From NCBI GenBank assembly GCA_905214955.1, contig CAJMON010000051.1, forward strand, positions 1-24,481: DNA of 24,481 nucleotides, given 5' to 3'. This document shows positions 8,533 to 15,343 of the stretch, piece after piece. Within the stretch, counting starts at the first letter, position 1; each line of letters opens with the position of its first letter. The translations under genes were made by a program, and so were the position numbers. The stretch comes from an uncultured bacterium. Lineage in GTDB: Bacteria; Bacillota; Clostridia; Lachnospirales; Lachnospiraceae. The notes under the pieces were generated by a model that was not told the origin of the DNA, made no database searches, and saw only the letters and a list, made by a program, of their open reading frames with translations.

Positions 8533-8991
8533 TCACTTAGAGGCAGGGGATTCCCCGCTTTTCTGTTGAAAAAATCCGCACAGATTGGTTAGGGCTTTCA
8601 CCAGAACTTTGGTTTCATCCGGTGAAAGATCCTTGAGTGTTGCCTGAATCATATCTTCATGGAACTTCTCATGATGCCGGAACGCCTTTTTCCCCTTCTC
8701 TGTCAGGGAAACCAAAACCACCCTCCGGTCTTCTTCACTGCGCACTCTGGTAATGTATCCTTTTTTTACCAGACTATTCACGGCTATGGTAAGCGTCCCC
8801 ACTGTCACTTTCTGGATCTTCGCTACGGCGGACATGCTCTTTGCTCCATGCTCTCCTACCGCTGCAATGATATGCATGTCATTGTTGGAAATATCTTTAA
8901 ATTCCTCTGTAATAATCGCTTTTTCTTCAATATCCATAATGTCATTAAACAGCTTTACCAAGACAGTATCCAGTGTTTTATATGCTTCCAT
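8533..8991 (-). CDS. MarR-family regulator, FabT-like
   Basis: A 152-residue winged-helix regulator. Seen here: the N-terminal dimer helix, the segment DISNNDMHIIAAVGEHG, the recognition region VTVGTLTIAVNSLVKKGYI and the wing RVRSEEDRRVVLVSLTEKG. The wording is close to FabT-type repressors of fatty acid synthesis, but no fab genes are in view. The start at 8991 (AGGGGGAG upstream) fits the family; the frame stays open to 9048. It ends in its own terminator immediately upstream of the natAB-like operon. The target may be that operon, its own promoter, or lipid genes elsewhere. Confidence 0.88.
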   Translation of the reverse strand: MEAYKTLDTVLVKLFNDIMDIEEKAIITEEFKDISNNDMHIIAAVGEHGAKSMSAVAKIQKVTVGTLTIAVNSLVKKGYITRVRSEEDRRVVLVSLTEKGKKAFRHHEKFHEDMIQATLKDLSPDETKVLVKALTNLCGFFQQKSGESPASK

Positions 8992-9068
8992 TCGTTCTTC
9001 TTCTCCCCCTGATTTTCCTCTTAAAATAAAAATTGGACAACCACCCAAGACAGGCTTATCATATACTT

Positions 9069-9176
9069 AACAAAAGAGCTGGAAGGTAAGGCGCTTCACC
9101 TGACGTGGCGTTCTTTAAAAACTTGCTGCAAAAATAGCCGTCTTAAACTTTGCTAGGGTCAGGACGGCTATTTTTA
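9069..9176 (+). ncRNA. candidate antisense antitoxin RNA for the small toxin
   Basis: Convergent with the toxin gene. A possible promoter on the plus strand, TTGGAC (9033-9038), 18 bases, TATCAT (9057-9062), would start an RNA near 9069. It would run into the 13-bp hairpin at 9130-9175, which ends in TTTTT. The RNA would overlap the 3' end of the toxin message, as the antitoxin RNAs of txpA and bsrG do. It also carries TCACCT (9096-9101), complementary to the toxin's ribosome site AGGTGA. The promoter is imperfect, so this is a prediction. Confidence 0.4.
9130..9175. terminator. bidirectional hairpin at the toxin 3' end
   Basis: AAAAATAGCCGTC (9130-9142) pairs perfectly with GACGGCTATTTTT (9163-9175) around a 20-base loop that holds the toxin's last codons and stop. 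Because the stem begins with A5 and ends with T5, it can terminate transcription in both directions. Confidence 0.8.
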
Positions 9177-9250
9177 TGAGTCAAATTCAGAATTGCTGCG
9201 ATTAAGTTCGCTACAGCTATTATAATCATAAATTCCTCGTATGTACTCAT
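9143..9250 (-). CDS. small hydrophobic type I toxin (TxpA/BsrG-like, 'putative holin-like toxin')
   Basis: A 35-residue peptide that begins MSTYEEFMIIIAVANLIAAI. It has one membrane helix (about residues 7-22) and a basic, polar tail with HKNSRPDPSK. The MSTYE start and single helix are the hallmark of the TxpA/BsrG group of membrane toxins, whose translation is blocked by a convergent antisense RNA. The ATG at 9250 has GAGAGGTG five bases upstream. A strong promoter at 9342-9370 gives an 85-base leader, and the stop lies inside a terminator hairpin. It is too short for standard gene finding. The family call is strong; toxicity is inferred. Confidence 0.85.
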   Translation of the reverse strand: MSTYEEFMIIIAVANLIAAILNLTHKNSRPDPSKV

Positions 9251-9280
9251 AACATCACCTCTCCGCAAGGTTTCGGATCG

Positions 9281-9309
9281 GGTGAAGGCACGTCCCCCAG
9301 TTCCCTGGG
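9281..9309 (-). promoter_or_regulatory. structured leader of the toxin mRNA
   Basis: Within the leader, CCCAG-N4-CTGGG (9296-9309) forms a small hairpin, and UCACC (minus strand, 9285-9281) can pair with GGUGA of the ribosome site (9259-9255). Self-sequestration of the ribosome site is a known control layer in this toxin class. The pairing was read by eye, not computed. Confidence 0.4.
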
Positions 9310-9341
9310 TAAGCATACTATGAAATATCTATTCTATGAGC

Positions 9342-9370
9342 ATTGTACCATATGCGTGTATTTAAGTAAA
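9342..9370 (-). promoter_or_regulatory. promoter of the small toxin gene
   Basis: On the minus strand, TTTACT (9370-9365) is separated by exactly 17 bases from TACAAT (9347-9342), preceded by TGG. It is the best promoter in the 9.0-9.5 kb gap and predicts a transcript starting near 9335. Confidence 0.75.
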
Positions 9371-9495
9371 CGAACTTTTCACAAAAATTTTGTATCCGCT
9401 GTAGGATTACAATACATGTGTTACAACTGAATAAGTATTCTATGTTGAAGAACTCAATATCGCCTGCCATTACATGTTTTCACTGTTCTAATTTC

Positions 9496-9516
9496 ATTGT
9501 GGGTAAATTGTGGGTA
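9496..9516. repeat. short tandem repeat ATTGTGGGTA x2
   Basis: Two perfect 10-base copies (9496-9505 and 9507-9516) are separated by one A, so they repeat at one helical turn. The pair lies just upstream of the queT promoter in a stretch with no gene (9371-9531). Helically phased repeats are typical of protein-binding sites, including integrase arm sites; none can be assigned here. Confidence 0.5.
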
Positions 9517-9531
9517 TGGCATCTATTTTCC

Positions 9532-9574
9532 TTGCATTCCTTTTCTAAATATGCTATACTTTCAACCGTTGAAA
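9532..9574 (+). promoter_or_regulatory. queT promoter with start-site palindrome
   Basis: TTGCAT (9532-9537), 17 bases, then TATACT (9555-9560) with an extended -10 TGC. The palindrome TTTCAAC-C-GTTGAAA (9560-9574) covers the expected transcription start and could be an operator or a short 5' hairpin. Confidence 0.7.
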
Positions 9575-9633
9575 AGCCCAGGAAAACAAGGTCTTACAAA
9601 GATTTTCTGTTGATTCTTGGTGCTAAATTAATT

Positions 9634-9676
9634 GAGTGTTCGAAACCTTCCACTCGTAAAACAAAACTAAAGGAGA
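9634..9676 (+). promoter_or_regulatory. preQ1-I riboswitch controlling queT
   Basis: Stem P1 GAGTG/CACTC (9634-9638 with 9651-9655) encloses a 12-base loop, TTCGAAACCTTC, and is followed by the A-rich tail GTAAAACAAAACTAAAGGAG. Loop CCTT can pair with AAGG of the ribosome site to form the H-type pseudoknot of preQ1-I. The A-rich tail ending in CTAA is the class signature. Ligand binding would hide the ribosome site (AAGGAG, eight bases before the ATG), repressing translation when preQ1 is plentiful. The downstream queT gene strongly supports this. It was not scored with a covariance model. Confidence 0.82.
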
Positions 9677-9683
9677 ACTGCAT

Positions 9684-10175
9684 ATGAGAAACAAAAAGGT
9701 ACTTTTCACTGTCCAGGCGGCTGCTATTGCCGCAATCTACGTAGTACTCACCGTACTCTTCGCCCCCATCGGGTTCGGATCTGTCCAGGTCCGCTTTTCA
9801 GAAGCTCTTACCGTACTCCCCTATTTCACACCGGCCGCCATTCCAGGGCTTTTTGTGGGCTGTTTCATCGGAAATATTCTTGGTGGAGCCATCCCGCTTG
9901 ATATCATCTGCGGAAGTCTTGCTACACTGGCCGCTGCAGGCTGTTCTTACATGCTTCGCAGAAAAAAATATCTGGTGCCTCTGCCGCCAGTCGTTCTCAA
10001 CGCCCTGATTGTTCCATTCGTACTTTACTACGGATACGGCGAAAACCTTCCGATCCCCTTCATGGCACTGACCGTAGGAATTGGAGAAGTCATTTCCTGC
10101 TACGTTATCGGGCTGATCGTTTTATCTGCCCTGGATCGCTGCAAAGATTCCATTTTCCGCAGCAGCGCCGCATAA
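9684..10175 (+). CDS. queT: QueT family preQ1/queuosine-precursor transporter
   Basis: A 163-residue membrane protein with about five helices, of the QueT (DUF988, COG4708) family. These are substrate-binding membrane components of energy-coupling-factor transporters that import preQ1 or related precursors for tRNA queuosine. Seen here: the family wording PIGFGSVQVRFSEALTVLPY near the N-terminus, then GCFIGNILGG and GSLATLAAAG. The ECF ATPases and EcfT are not in this window, so a shared ECF module elsewhere is expected. The ATG at 9684 follows AAGGAG, which is part of the preQ1-I riboswitch. It converges on the yitT-type gene with a 21-bp gap. Confidence 0.92.
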   Translation: MRNKKVLFTVQAAAIAAIYVVLTVLFAPIGFGSVQVRFSEALTVLPYFTPAAIPGLFVGCFIGNILGGAIPLDIICGSLATLAAAGCSYMLRRKKYLVPLPPVVLNALIVPFVLYYGYGENLPIPFMALTVGIGEVISCYVIGLIVLSALDRCKDSIFRSSAA

Positions 10176-10196
10176 TTTCATATTTTGTTGGAAGGC

Positions 10197-11069
10197 TTAA
10201 CGGTATTCTTTCTTCTTAGAAAATCCTCTTCCACGCACTTCACTGACCCGGCACACTGTCATAAAGCTGTCCGGGTCAGTTTCTCTTACAATTTCTTCCA
10301 GCTTTGGCAGCTCCCGGTTGGAAATCACGCTGAAAATCATCTCTGTTTTTTCTCCCAGATACCCACTTTTTGCAGAAAGCATCGTCACGCCACGATCCAT
10401 ATCCTTTAGAATGGCTTTTCGGATCTCCTCATAATGGCTGCTGACAATTTTTACCTCCGTTTTGGTCGTTCCCATCAGCATCAGTTTATCCAGCACCACC
10501 GTATATACCAGCACCAGTACAATTCCATACAGAAGTTTTTCCGCCGGATTGTATAATGCCTGCATCAGCAGAATTACCAAGTCGAACAGATACAGGCTTA
10601 CCGATACCGGAATCCGAAAACAATGGTTCAGCACCAGCGGCGGAATATCCATGCCTCCTGTGGACGCTCCGGCGCGGATCACAATGCCAAGGGACACTCC
10701 GATTCCCAGTCCGGAAAACAGCGTACACAGCCAGATATCTTCTGTCAGAACAACATTTCCCAGCATCTGATTCAGCACTTCCAATGCTGCCGGATAAACA
10801 AACGTACTGATCACCGTTGTCACAGCAAACGCTTTTCCAAGCACAGCAAGCCCCACAAGCAGCATAATTACATTAAAAACAAGTACAAATCCAGATACTG
10901 GAATACCGATGTAATGGTTCACCGCCAGGGCAATTCCTGTCGTTCCTCCCGTCACAAGCCCAGCCGGCAGCAGAAAAAGCCGCACGGTCAATGCATACAA
11001 AACATTTCCAAAAACCACCATCAAAATGGTGATGCATCTTCTCAAAAAACTTTTACCAGTTTTTTTCAT
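10197..11069 (-). CDS. YitT family membrane protein (DUF161 + DUF2179)
   Basis: A 290-residue protein with about five or six membrane helices (to about residue 200) followed by a soluble DUF2179 domain (about 210-285) containing the GVTMLSAKSGYLGEKTEMIF segment. The family is widespread in Firmicutes, and its transport substrate is not established. The start at 11069 has AAAGGAG five bases upstream; the frame opens five codons earlier at a poorer site. It is divergent from the XRE regulator, and the intergenic region carries repeated TCGAC elements that suggest control by that regulator. Confidence 0.9.
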   Translation of the reverse strand: MKKTGKSFLRRCITILMVVFGNVLYALTVRLFLLPAGLVTGGTTGIALAVNHYIGIPVSGFVLVFNVIMLLVGLAVLGKAFAVTTVISTFVYPAALEVLNQMLGNVVLTEDIWLCTLFSGLGIGVSLGIVIRAGASTGGMDIPPLVLNHCFRIPVSVSLYLFDLVILLMQALYNPAEKLLYGIVLVLVYTVVLDKLMLMGTTKTEVKIVSSHYEEIRKAILKDMDRGVTMLSAKSGYLGEKTEMIFSVISNRELPKLEEIVRETDPDSFMTVCRVSEVRGRGFSKKKEYR

Positions 11070-11131
11070 AAGATCTCCTTTCATTTCTATGTCATGATCT
11101 TCTTATTCTTTGACATTTGTTTTTCGTATGT

Positions 11132-11162
11132 AAAGTCGATTTTTTCGACATTATTCGACTTT
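11132..11162. promoter_or_regulatory. operator-like repeat between yitT-type gene and XRE regulator
   Basis: AAAGTCGA (11132-11139) is mirrored by TCGACTTT (11155-11162), with a third TCGAC (11145-11149) between them. Two overlapping inverted repeats can therefore form. The position between two divergent genes, one of them an XRE regulator, fits an autoregulatory operator. Confidence 0.55.
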
Positions 11163-11216
11163 CAATACGTTCATTAAATTTTTCATTTCTTTATGATAAA
11201 GGAAAAGGAGATCATT

Positions 11217-11540
11217 ATGGACTTAAATTACTCTGAAATCGGCGCCCGGATTGCCAGACGCCGACGACAGCTTGGGATGAAACAATTTGAAGTAGAAGAA
11301 AAAGCAGACATCAGCTACAAATATCTTTCCAATATTGAACGCGGAATTTCCATTCCCTCTTTGGAAGTGCTGATGCGTCTTGCTGAAGTATTAAAAACAA
11401 CACCTGACGAATTTCTTCTGGAACCCCCCGCCAATGAAGAATGGAAAAATACTGCCAAGCTGCTTCGTGATTTCGATGAAAAACAGCTTTTTCTTGCAAA
11501 AACTTTTCTTACATGGCTTTCAAGTGAAAAATTTGAATAA
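11217..11540 (+). CDS. XRE-family helix-turn-helix regulator
   Basis: A 107-residue protein with a Cro/C1-type helix-turn-helix at about residues 6-65 (IGARIARRRRQLGMKQFEV, then ADISYKYLSNIERGISIPSL). A conserved PxxExW-like stretch (EPPANEEWKNTAKLL) and a helical C-terminus follow. The latter probably serves dimerisation; no ligand domain is present. The ATG at 11217 has AAAAGGAG at the right distance; the frame opens eight codons upstream without a ribosome site. Its likely target is the repeat in its own divergent promoter region. Confidence 0.9.
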   Translation: MDLNYSEIGARIARRRRQLGMKQFEVEEKADISYKYLSNIERGISIPSLEVLMRLAEVLKTTPDEFLLEPPANEEWKNTAKLLRDFDEKQLFLAKTFLTWLSSEKFE

Positions 11541-11634
11541 TCCAGAACTTTTCGTTTTCTTTATTTATAGGATTTTTGTTTTTATATCTTTCATGCTAAA
11601 AATTTCTTTGGTTTTACTCTTTTTCTTTTAGCTT

Positions 11635-12360
11635 CTATTCTTCCACCACTTTTCTGGCAATATCTGGATAATTGGTAATCAGCGCTTCGATTCCCTGTCT
11701 GGTCAGAAGCTGCATGTACTCTTTTTCATTCACCGTCCAGGCATGGGTTTTCAGCCCCAGTCTCTTGCAGTTTTCCAGGTATCCCGGATACTGGGTATTT
11801 ACAAAAAACGGATGCATGGCGTCCACGCCCAGCTCTTTGGCATAATTCCAGGGCTCTATCCATCCATCACTGTAGAGGATACCGGTTCTGGCAGAGGGAT
11901 TGCATTCTTTTACTTTTTTCAGAGAATAATGGTTAAATGAAGAATACCAGATACGCTCCTCCATTCCCATCTCTTTTGTAAGCTTTAACACCTTTTCTTC
12001 AATTCCCGGATAGAAAAAGATTCCTGTTTTTAATTCCACATTGATCTCCAGACCGGTAGGTTTTAACAGGTCATAGACTTCTGCCAGCATGGGAATCCGT
12101 CCCGTCTGATATTCCGGATGGGTCTTCACAGCCTTCAGTGCCTGCACTTCTTTCAGCGTATAATCTTTCACAAATCCTTTTCCATCCGTTGTCCTGTCCA
12201 GGGTTTCATCATGAAGAACCACCAGTTCTCCGTCTTTTGTCAGCTGCACATCCAGTTCCACACCGTCTGCCTGCTGTTTCACTGCCATTTCAAATGCCTC
12301 CAGGGTATTTTCCGGTGCATATCCGGATGCCCCTCTGTGTGCCCATACTTTTGTCTTCAT
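11635..12360 (-). CDS. glycerophosphodiester phosphodiesterase
   Basis: A 241-residue cytoplasmic enzyme that hydrolyses glycerophosphodiesters (lipid head-group breakdown products) to glycerol-3-phosphate and an alcohol. Seen here: the N-terminal AHRGASGYAPENT with catalytic His8 and Arg9, metal ligands Glu35 and Asp37 in GVELDVQLTKDG, and the second catalytic histidine His50 in LVVLHDETLDRTTDG. Length and absence of a signal fit UgpQ-type enzymes. Its start overlaps the HD gene's stop (ATGA at 12357-12360). It is the last gene of the AraC-HD-GDPD operon. Confidence 0.93.
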   Translation of the reverse strand: MKTKVWAHRGASGYAPENTLEAFEMAVKQQADGVELDVQLTKDGELVVLHDETLDRTTDGKGFVKDYTLKEVQALKAVKTHPEYQTGRIPMLAEVYDLLKPTGLEINVELKTGIFFYPGIEEKVLKLTKEMGMEERIWYSSFNHYSLKKVKECNPSARTGILYSDGWIEPWNYAKELGVDAMHPFFVNTQYPGYLENCKRLGLKTHAWTVNEKEYMQLLTRQGIEALITNYPDIARKVVEE

Positions 12361-12926
12361 AAACGTCCCTCCCGTTTGATTTTTTCTTTGGAAACCTGAT
12401 TGACTGCCTCCCGCAGCTGCTTCATATAATCAGAAAATCCCACTTCTTTTTCTCCGTATGTCAGCTGAAGATCATACTCCAGAGGCAGCCAGGTGGAAAT
12501 ATCTGCCTCATTGTGCTGAATCAGCGCTTCCATTTTATCCAAAGCCTTGTAGATCTTGGCTTCTTCTGTCTCTAGAGCAGCCATTTCCTGAAACAGAGCT
12601 TTCAATTCTTCCTGATAAGGCTCCGTCAGCGTCACAAGCCAATTTTCAATAGTTGCGCTTTCTGTTTTCTCATCCTGCTCTGTTTTCTCAAAAGCAGGAA
12701 TATCTCCTGTAAATACCTCTCCCAGATCATGGAACACACACATTTTCATCACCTTGTCCATGTCTGCCTCTGGAAATTCATCTTTCACAAAATATGCCAT
12801 CAGCGTCAGCCGCCAGCTGTGCTCTGCCACACTTTCCCTTCTTCCAGAAGATGTCCAGGAATGCCTTGGATTGTTTTTCAGATTTTCTGCAAGATCCATA
12901 ATCTCTAAAAATTTTCCAATGTCCAT
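12357..12926 (-). CDS. HD-domain protein, YfbR-like 5'-nucleotidase
   Basis: A 189-residue HD phosphohydrolase. Seen here: AEHSWRL with metal ligand His36, FHDLGEVFTGDI with the His66-Asp67 pair, and a later conserved KALDKMEALIQHNE segment carrying the last Asp. This pattern is that of YfbR/HDDC2-type nucleoside 5'-monophosphatases. The start at 12926 has AAGGAGG five bases upstream, and that site overlaps the AraC stop codon. The frame stays open to 13037, but the extra residues are unlike the family. Translation is probably coupled to both neighbours. Confidence 0.88.
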   Translation of the reverse strand: MDIGKFLEIMDLAENLKNNPRHSWTSSGRRESVAEHSWRLTLMAYFVKDEFPEADMDKVMKMCVFHDLGEVFTGDIPAFEKTEQDEKTESATIENWLVTLTEPYQEELKALFQEMAALETEEAKIYKALDKMEALIQHNEADISTWLPLEYDLQLTYGEKEVGFSDYMKQLREAVNQVSKEKIKREGRL

Positions 12927-12936
12927 TGCTTCCTCC

Positions 12937-13824
12937 TTACCGCAGTCTGGCCTTATAATACAGCGGCGGCATTCCATAGTATTTTTTAAACTGCTTGCTG
13001 AAATGGTACGCATCTTCATACCCCACAGCTGCTGCAATTTCCTGCACCGGCCGCTCCGGCATTTCTTCTAAAAGATCCCTGGCTTTTTTCATCCGCAGGC
13101 TGATGAGATAATTAATGGGCGTATCTCCAGTCTCACTTTTGAAAAGTTTGGAAATATAATACGAACTGAGATACATATTTGCTGCAATCTGATCCAGAGA
13201 AATTTTTTCCTGGTAATGATTTTCCATGTAGTCCATAATTCGGCGTATCACATATTTTTTGTTGATGGATTTGAATTCACACCGCACACTCGTTTTGTGA
13301 TTCTGCACATCCTCCAGCTGAATTTCCTGTCTTCGGAACCGTTCCAGCAGGCAGAGCACCTGAATCAGGTAGGCTTTCAGCATGAAATATCTTCCCGGTG
13401 CGCTGCCCCCTGCTTCATGTTCTATGGCCGCACACAATTCAAACAGTTCTCGTCTGGTCTCTTCTGGAAGCACCGCTGTAATCTGACATCCCCGAAAAAG
13501 CGGCAGGCAGCCCTTTCGGCAGTTGACAAACTCCACATCCGTAAATGCCAGATGAAATTCCCTTGCCGGTCTTAAATTTCCAGTTTTTTCCGGTTTTAAA
13601 AGGCTTCTGTGATGCATTCCTGGATTTACTACCACCACCGTGCCTTCCTCTGCTTCATATTCCTGCCCTTCGATTTCAAACCATGCCTTTCCTCTCAAGA
13701 TCAGGATCATTTCCACAAAATCATGAGTGTGCAAATCATTGGCCTCCGTTCTGTCCTGCTCGCAGGTATACAAAAATTTGGGATTCAAATCTGTATACGT
13801 CATATCGTAAGATTGTTCACACAT
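12937..13824 (-). CDS. AraC-family regulator with cupin sensor domain
   Basis: A 295-residue regulator. The N-terminal half is a cupin-like ligand domain (HTHDFVEMILILRGKAWFEI, then VVVNPGMHH). The C-terminal about 100 residues hold two helix-turn-helices: ISLDQIAANMYLSSYYISKLFKSETG and VQEIAAAVGYEDAYHFSKQFKKYYG. Such proteins usually sense a sugar or small metabolite. The ATG at 13824 has AGGAGG six bases upstream; the frame opens 17 codons earlier without a ribosome site. It begins an operon with the HD and GDPD genes and is divergent from the MATE exporter, so either could be its target. The motif AAGTATAC (13856-13863) recurs as AAGTACAG (13879-13886) in its promoter region. Confidence 0.9.
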   Translation of the reverse strand: MCEQSYDMTYTDLNPKFLYTCEQDRTEANDLHTHDFVEMILILRGKAWFEIEGQEYEAEEGTVVVVNPGMHHRSLLKPEKTGNLRPAREFHLAFTDVEFVNCRKGCLPLFRGCQITAVLPEETRRELFELCAAIEHEAGGSAPGRYFMLKAYLIQVLCLLERFRRQEIQLEDVQNHKTSVRCEFKSINKKYVIRRIMDYMENHYQEKISLDQIAANMYLSSYYISKLFKSETGDTPINYLISLRMKKARDLLEEMPERPVQEIAAAVGYEDAYHFSKQFKKYYGMPPLYYKARLR

Positions 13825-13917
13825 ACACTGCCTCCTAATGTTCCTATCGTACCTTAAGTATACAAGATTGCACATCTAAAGTACAGAAAATTACATTCCT
13901 CTTTTTTCGTAAAATTT

Positions 13918-13970
13918 TATAATAAAGATAGTTCACGCCGGCAGATTCGGTCTTCTGCCGGCCCATTTTT
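13918..13970 (+). promoter_or_regulatory. MATE gene promoter box and terminator-like leader hairpin
   Basis: A TATAAT box (13918-13923, poor -35) is followed by a perfect 9-bp GC-rich stem GCCGGCAGA/TCTGCCGGC (13937-13945 with 13954-13962) with an 8-base loop. Then come CCA and five T residues. It looks like an intrinsic terminator placed in the leader, ending only a few bases before the ribosome site AAGGGGG, so an attenuator is possible. Confidence 0.55.
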
Positions 13971-13985
13971 AAGGGGGATTGAGAT

Positions 13986-15341
13986 ATGACCAAAAATATG
14001 ACCAGCGGAAATCCCGCCAAACTGATTTTCTTTTTTGCACTTCCCTTGATTATTGGAAATATCTTCCAGCAGTTCTACAGCATGGCAGATACCATGATCG
14101 TCGGACGCACCATCGGTGTCACCGCCCTGGCTGCCGTAGGCTGTACCGGAAGCTTAAGTTTCTTTATCATTGGATTTGTAAACGGATTCACCTCCGGCCT
14201 GGCAGTCATTACTGCCCAGCGCTTTGGTGCAAAAGATATGGAAGGAGTCAAGAAAAGTTTTGCCACAGGCATTCTGCTTACCATCTTCCTGTCTATAGGA
14301 ATGACGATCCTAGCAGTGTTGATCGCCAGACCGGTACTGGAGCTTCTCCAGACACCGGCAGAAATTCTGGATGATGCCACATCCTATATCACAATCATTT
14401 TTGTCGGAATCGGTGCAACTGCACTGTTCAACCTGTGTTCCAACATGCTGCGTGCCCTTGGAGACAGCAAAATGCCACTATGCTTTCTGGTCATTGCCTG
14501 TCTGTTAAACATCGTTCTGGACCTGGTTCTGATTCTGTTTTTCCACATGGGTGTTGCCGGTGCCGGAACTGCGACGGTTTTCTCCCAGTTGGTATCTGGC
14601 ATCTGCTGCCTGATCTATATCAAATACAAGGTGCCTGCTTTCTGGATTTCCAGAAAACACTTTGAGCTGCACCGCAGAGAAGTTTCTGCTCAGCTGCGTA
14701 TCGCTTTCCCAATGGCATTCCAGATGTCCATCATCGCCATTGGAAGTCTGATCGTACAGAGCGTATTAAATACATTTGGTTCCACAGCCGTTGCTTCCTA
14801 TACCGCTGCCCAGAAAATTGATTCCATCGCAACCATGCCGCTGAACTCCTTCGGAAGTGCCATGTCCACCTATACCGCTCAGAATTACGGTGCCGGAAAA
14901 CAGGACCGTATCCGCAAAGGTGTCACCCAGTGCATCCTCATGTCCGTTTCTTTCAGCATTGTCATGGGACTGGTGAATATTTTCTTCGGTGGGAACCTGG
15001 CTTCCCTTTTTGTAGGAAACAGCGAGCCCCAGGTACTTGAAAATGCCAGGACCTATTTGAGTATCAGCGGAAGCCTGTACTGGTCTTTAGCTCTTTTGTT
15101 CATCTATCGTTTTACCCTGCAGGGACTTGGCAATAGTTCCATTCCCACCTTGTCCGGTGTTCTGGAACTTCTTATGCGTATTTTCGCCGCACTGGTTCTG
15201 GCCCGTCTGGCCGGATTTACCGGCATCTGCTGTTCCTGTCCGCTGGCATGGATCGTTGCCTGCATTCCTCTTGGCATCGCTTACTACACCATTATGCGCA
15301 GGTTTGAAACCACAGGTTCCCTCAAGCTTTCCCGATCCTGA
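13986..15341 (+). CDS. MATE family efflux transporter
   Basis: A 451-residue membrane protein with the twelve-helix pattern of the MATE (MatE) superfamily, which exports drugs or metabolites using Na+ or H+ gradients. Seen here: the N-terminal FFALPLIIGNIFQQFYSMAD with the typical ADTMIVGR that follows, and the second-half repeat LRIAFPMAFQMSIIAIGSLI. The two halves are related, as expected. The ATG at 13986 has AAGGGGG eight bases upstream. It is divergent from the AraC gene, and its 3' end is two bases from the convergent ThrE-type gene. The substrate is unknown. Confidence 0.93.
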   Translation: MTKNMTSGNPAKLIFFFALPLIIGNIFQQFYSMADTMIVGRTIGVTALAAVGCTGSLSFFIIGFVNGFTSGLAVITAQRFGAKDMEGVKKSFATGILLTIFLSIGMTILAVLIARPVLELLQTPAEILDDATSYITIIFVGIGATALFNLCSNMLRALGDSKMPLCFLVIACLLNIVLDLVLILFFHMGVAGAGTATVFSQLVSGICCLIYIKYKVPAFWISRKHFELHRREVSAQLRIAFPMAFQMSIIAIGSLIVQSVLNTFGSTAVASYTAAQKIDSIATMPLNSFGSAMSTYTAQNYGAGKQDRIRKGVTQCILMSVSFSIVMGLVNIFFGGNLASLFVGNSEPQVLENARTYLSISGSLYWSLALLFIYRFTLQGLGNSSIPTLSGVLELLMRIFAALVLARLAGFTGICCSCPLAWIVACIPLGIAYYTIMRRFETTGSLKLSRS

Positions 15342-15343
15342 TC

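Noticed and set aside
9634..9655. Possible tRNA T-arm fragment (GTTCGAAACC).
   Set aside because: No acceptor or anticodon arms nearby; the preQ1-I reading explains the element better.
9418..9687. 89-codon plus-strand ORF before queT.
   Set aside because: It runs through the queT promoter and the riboswitch, lacks a ribosome site and resembles no protein.
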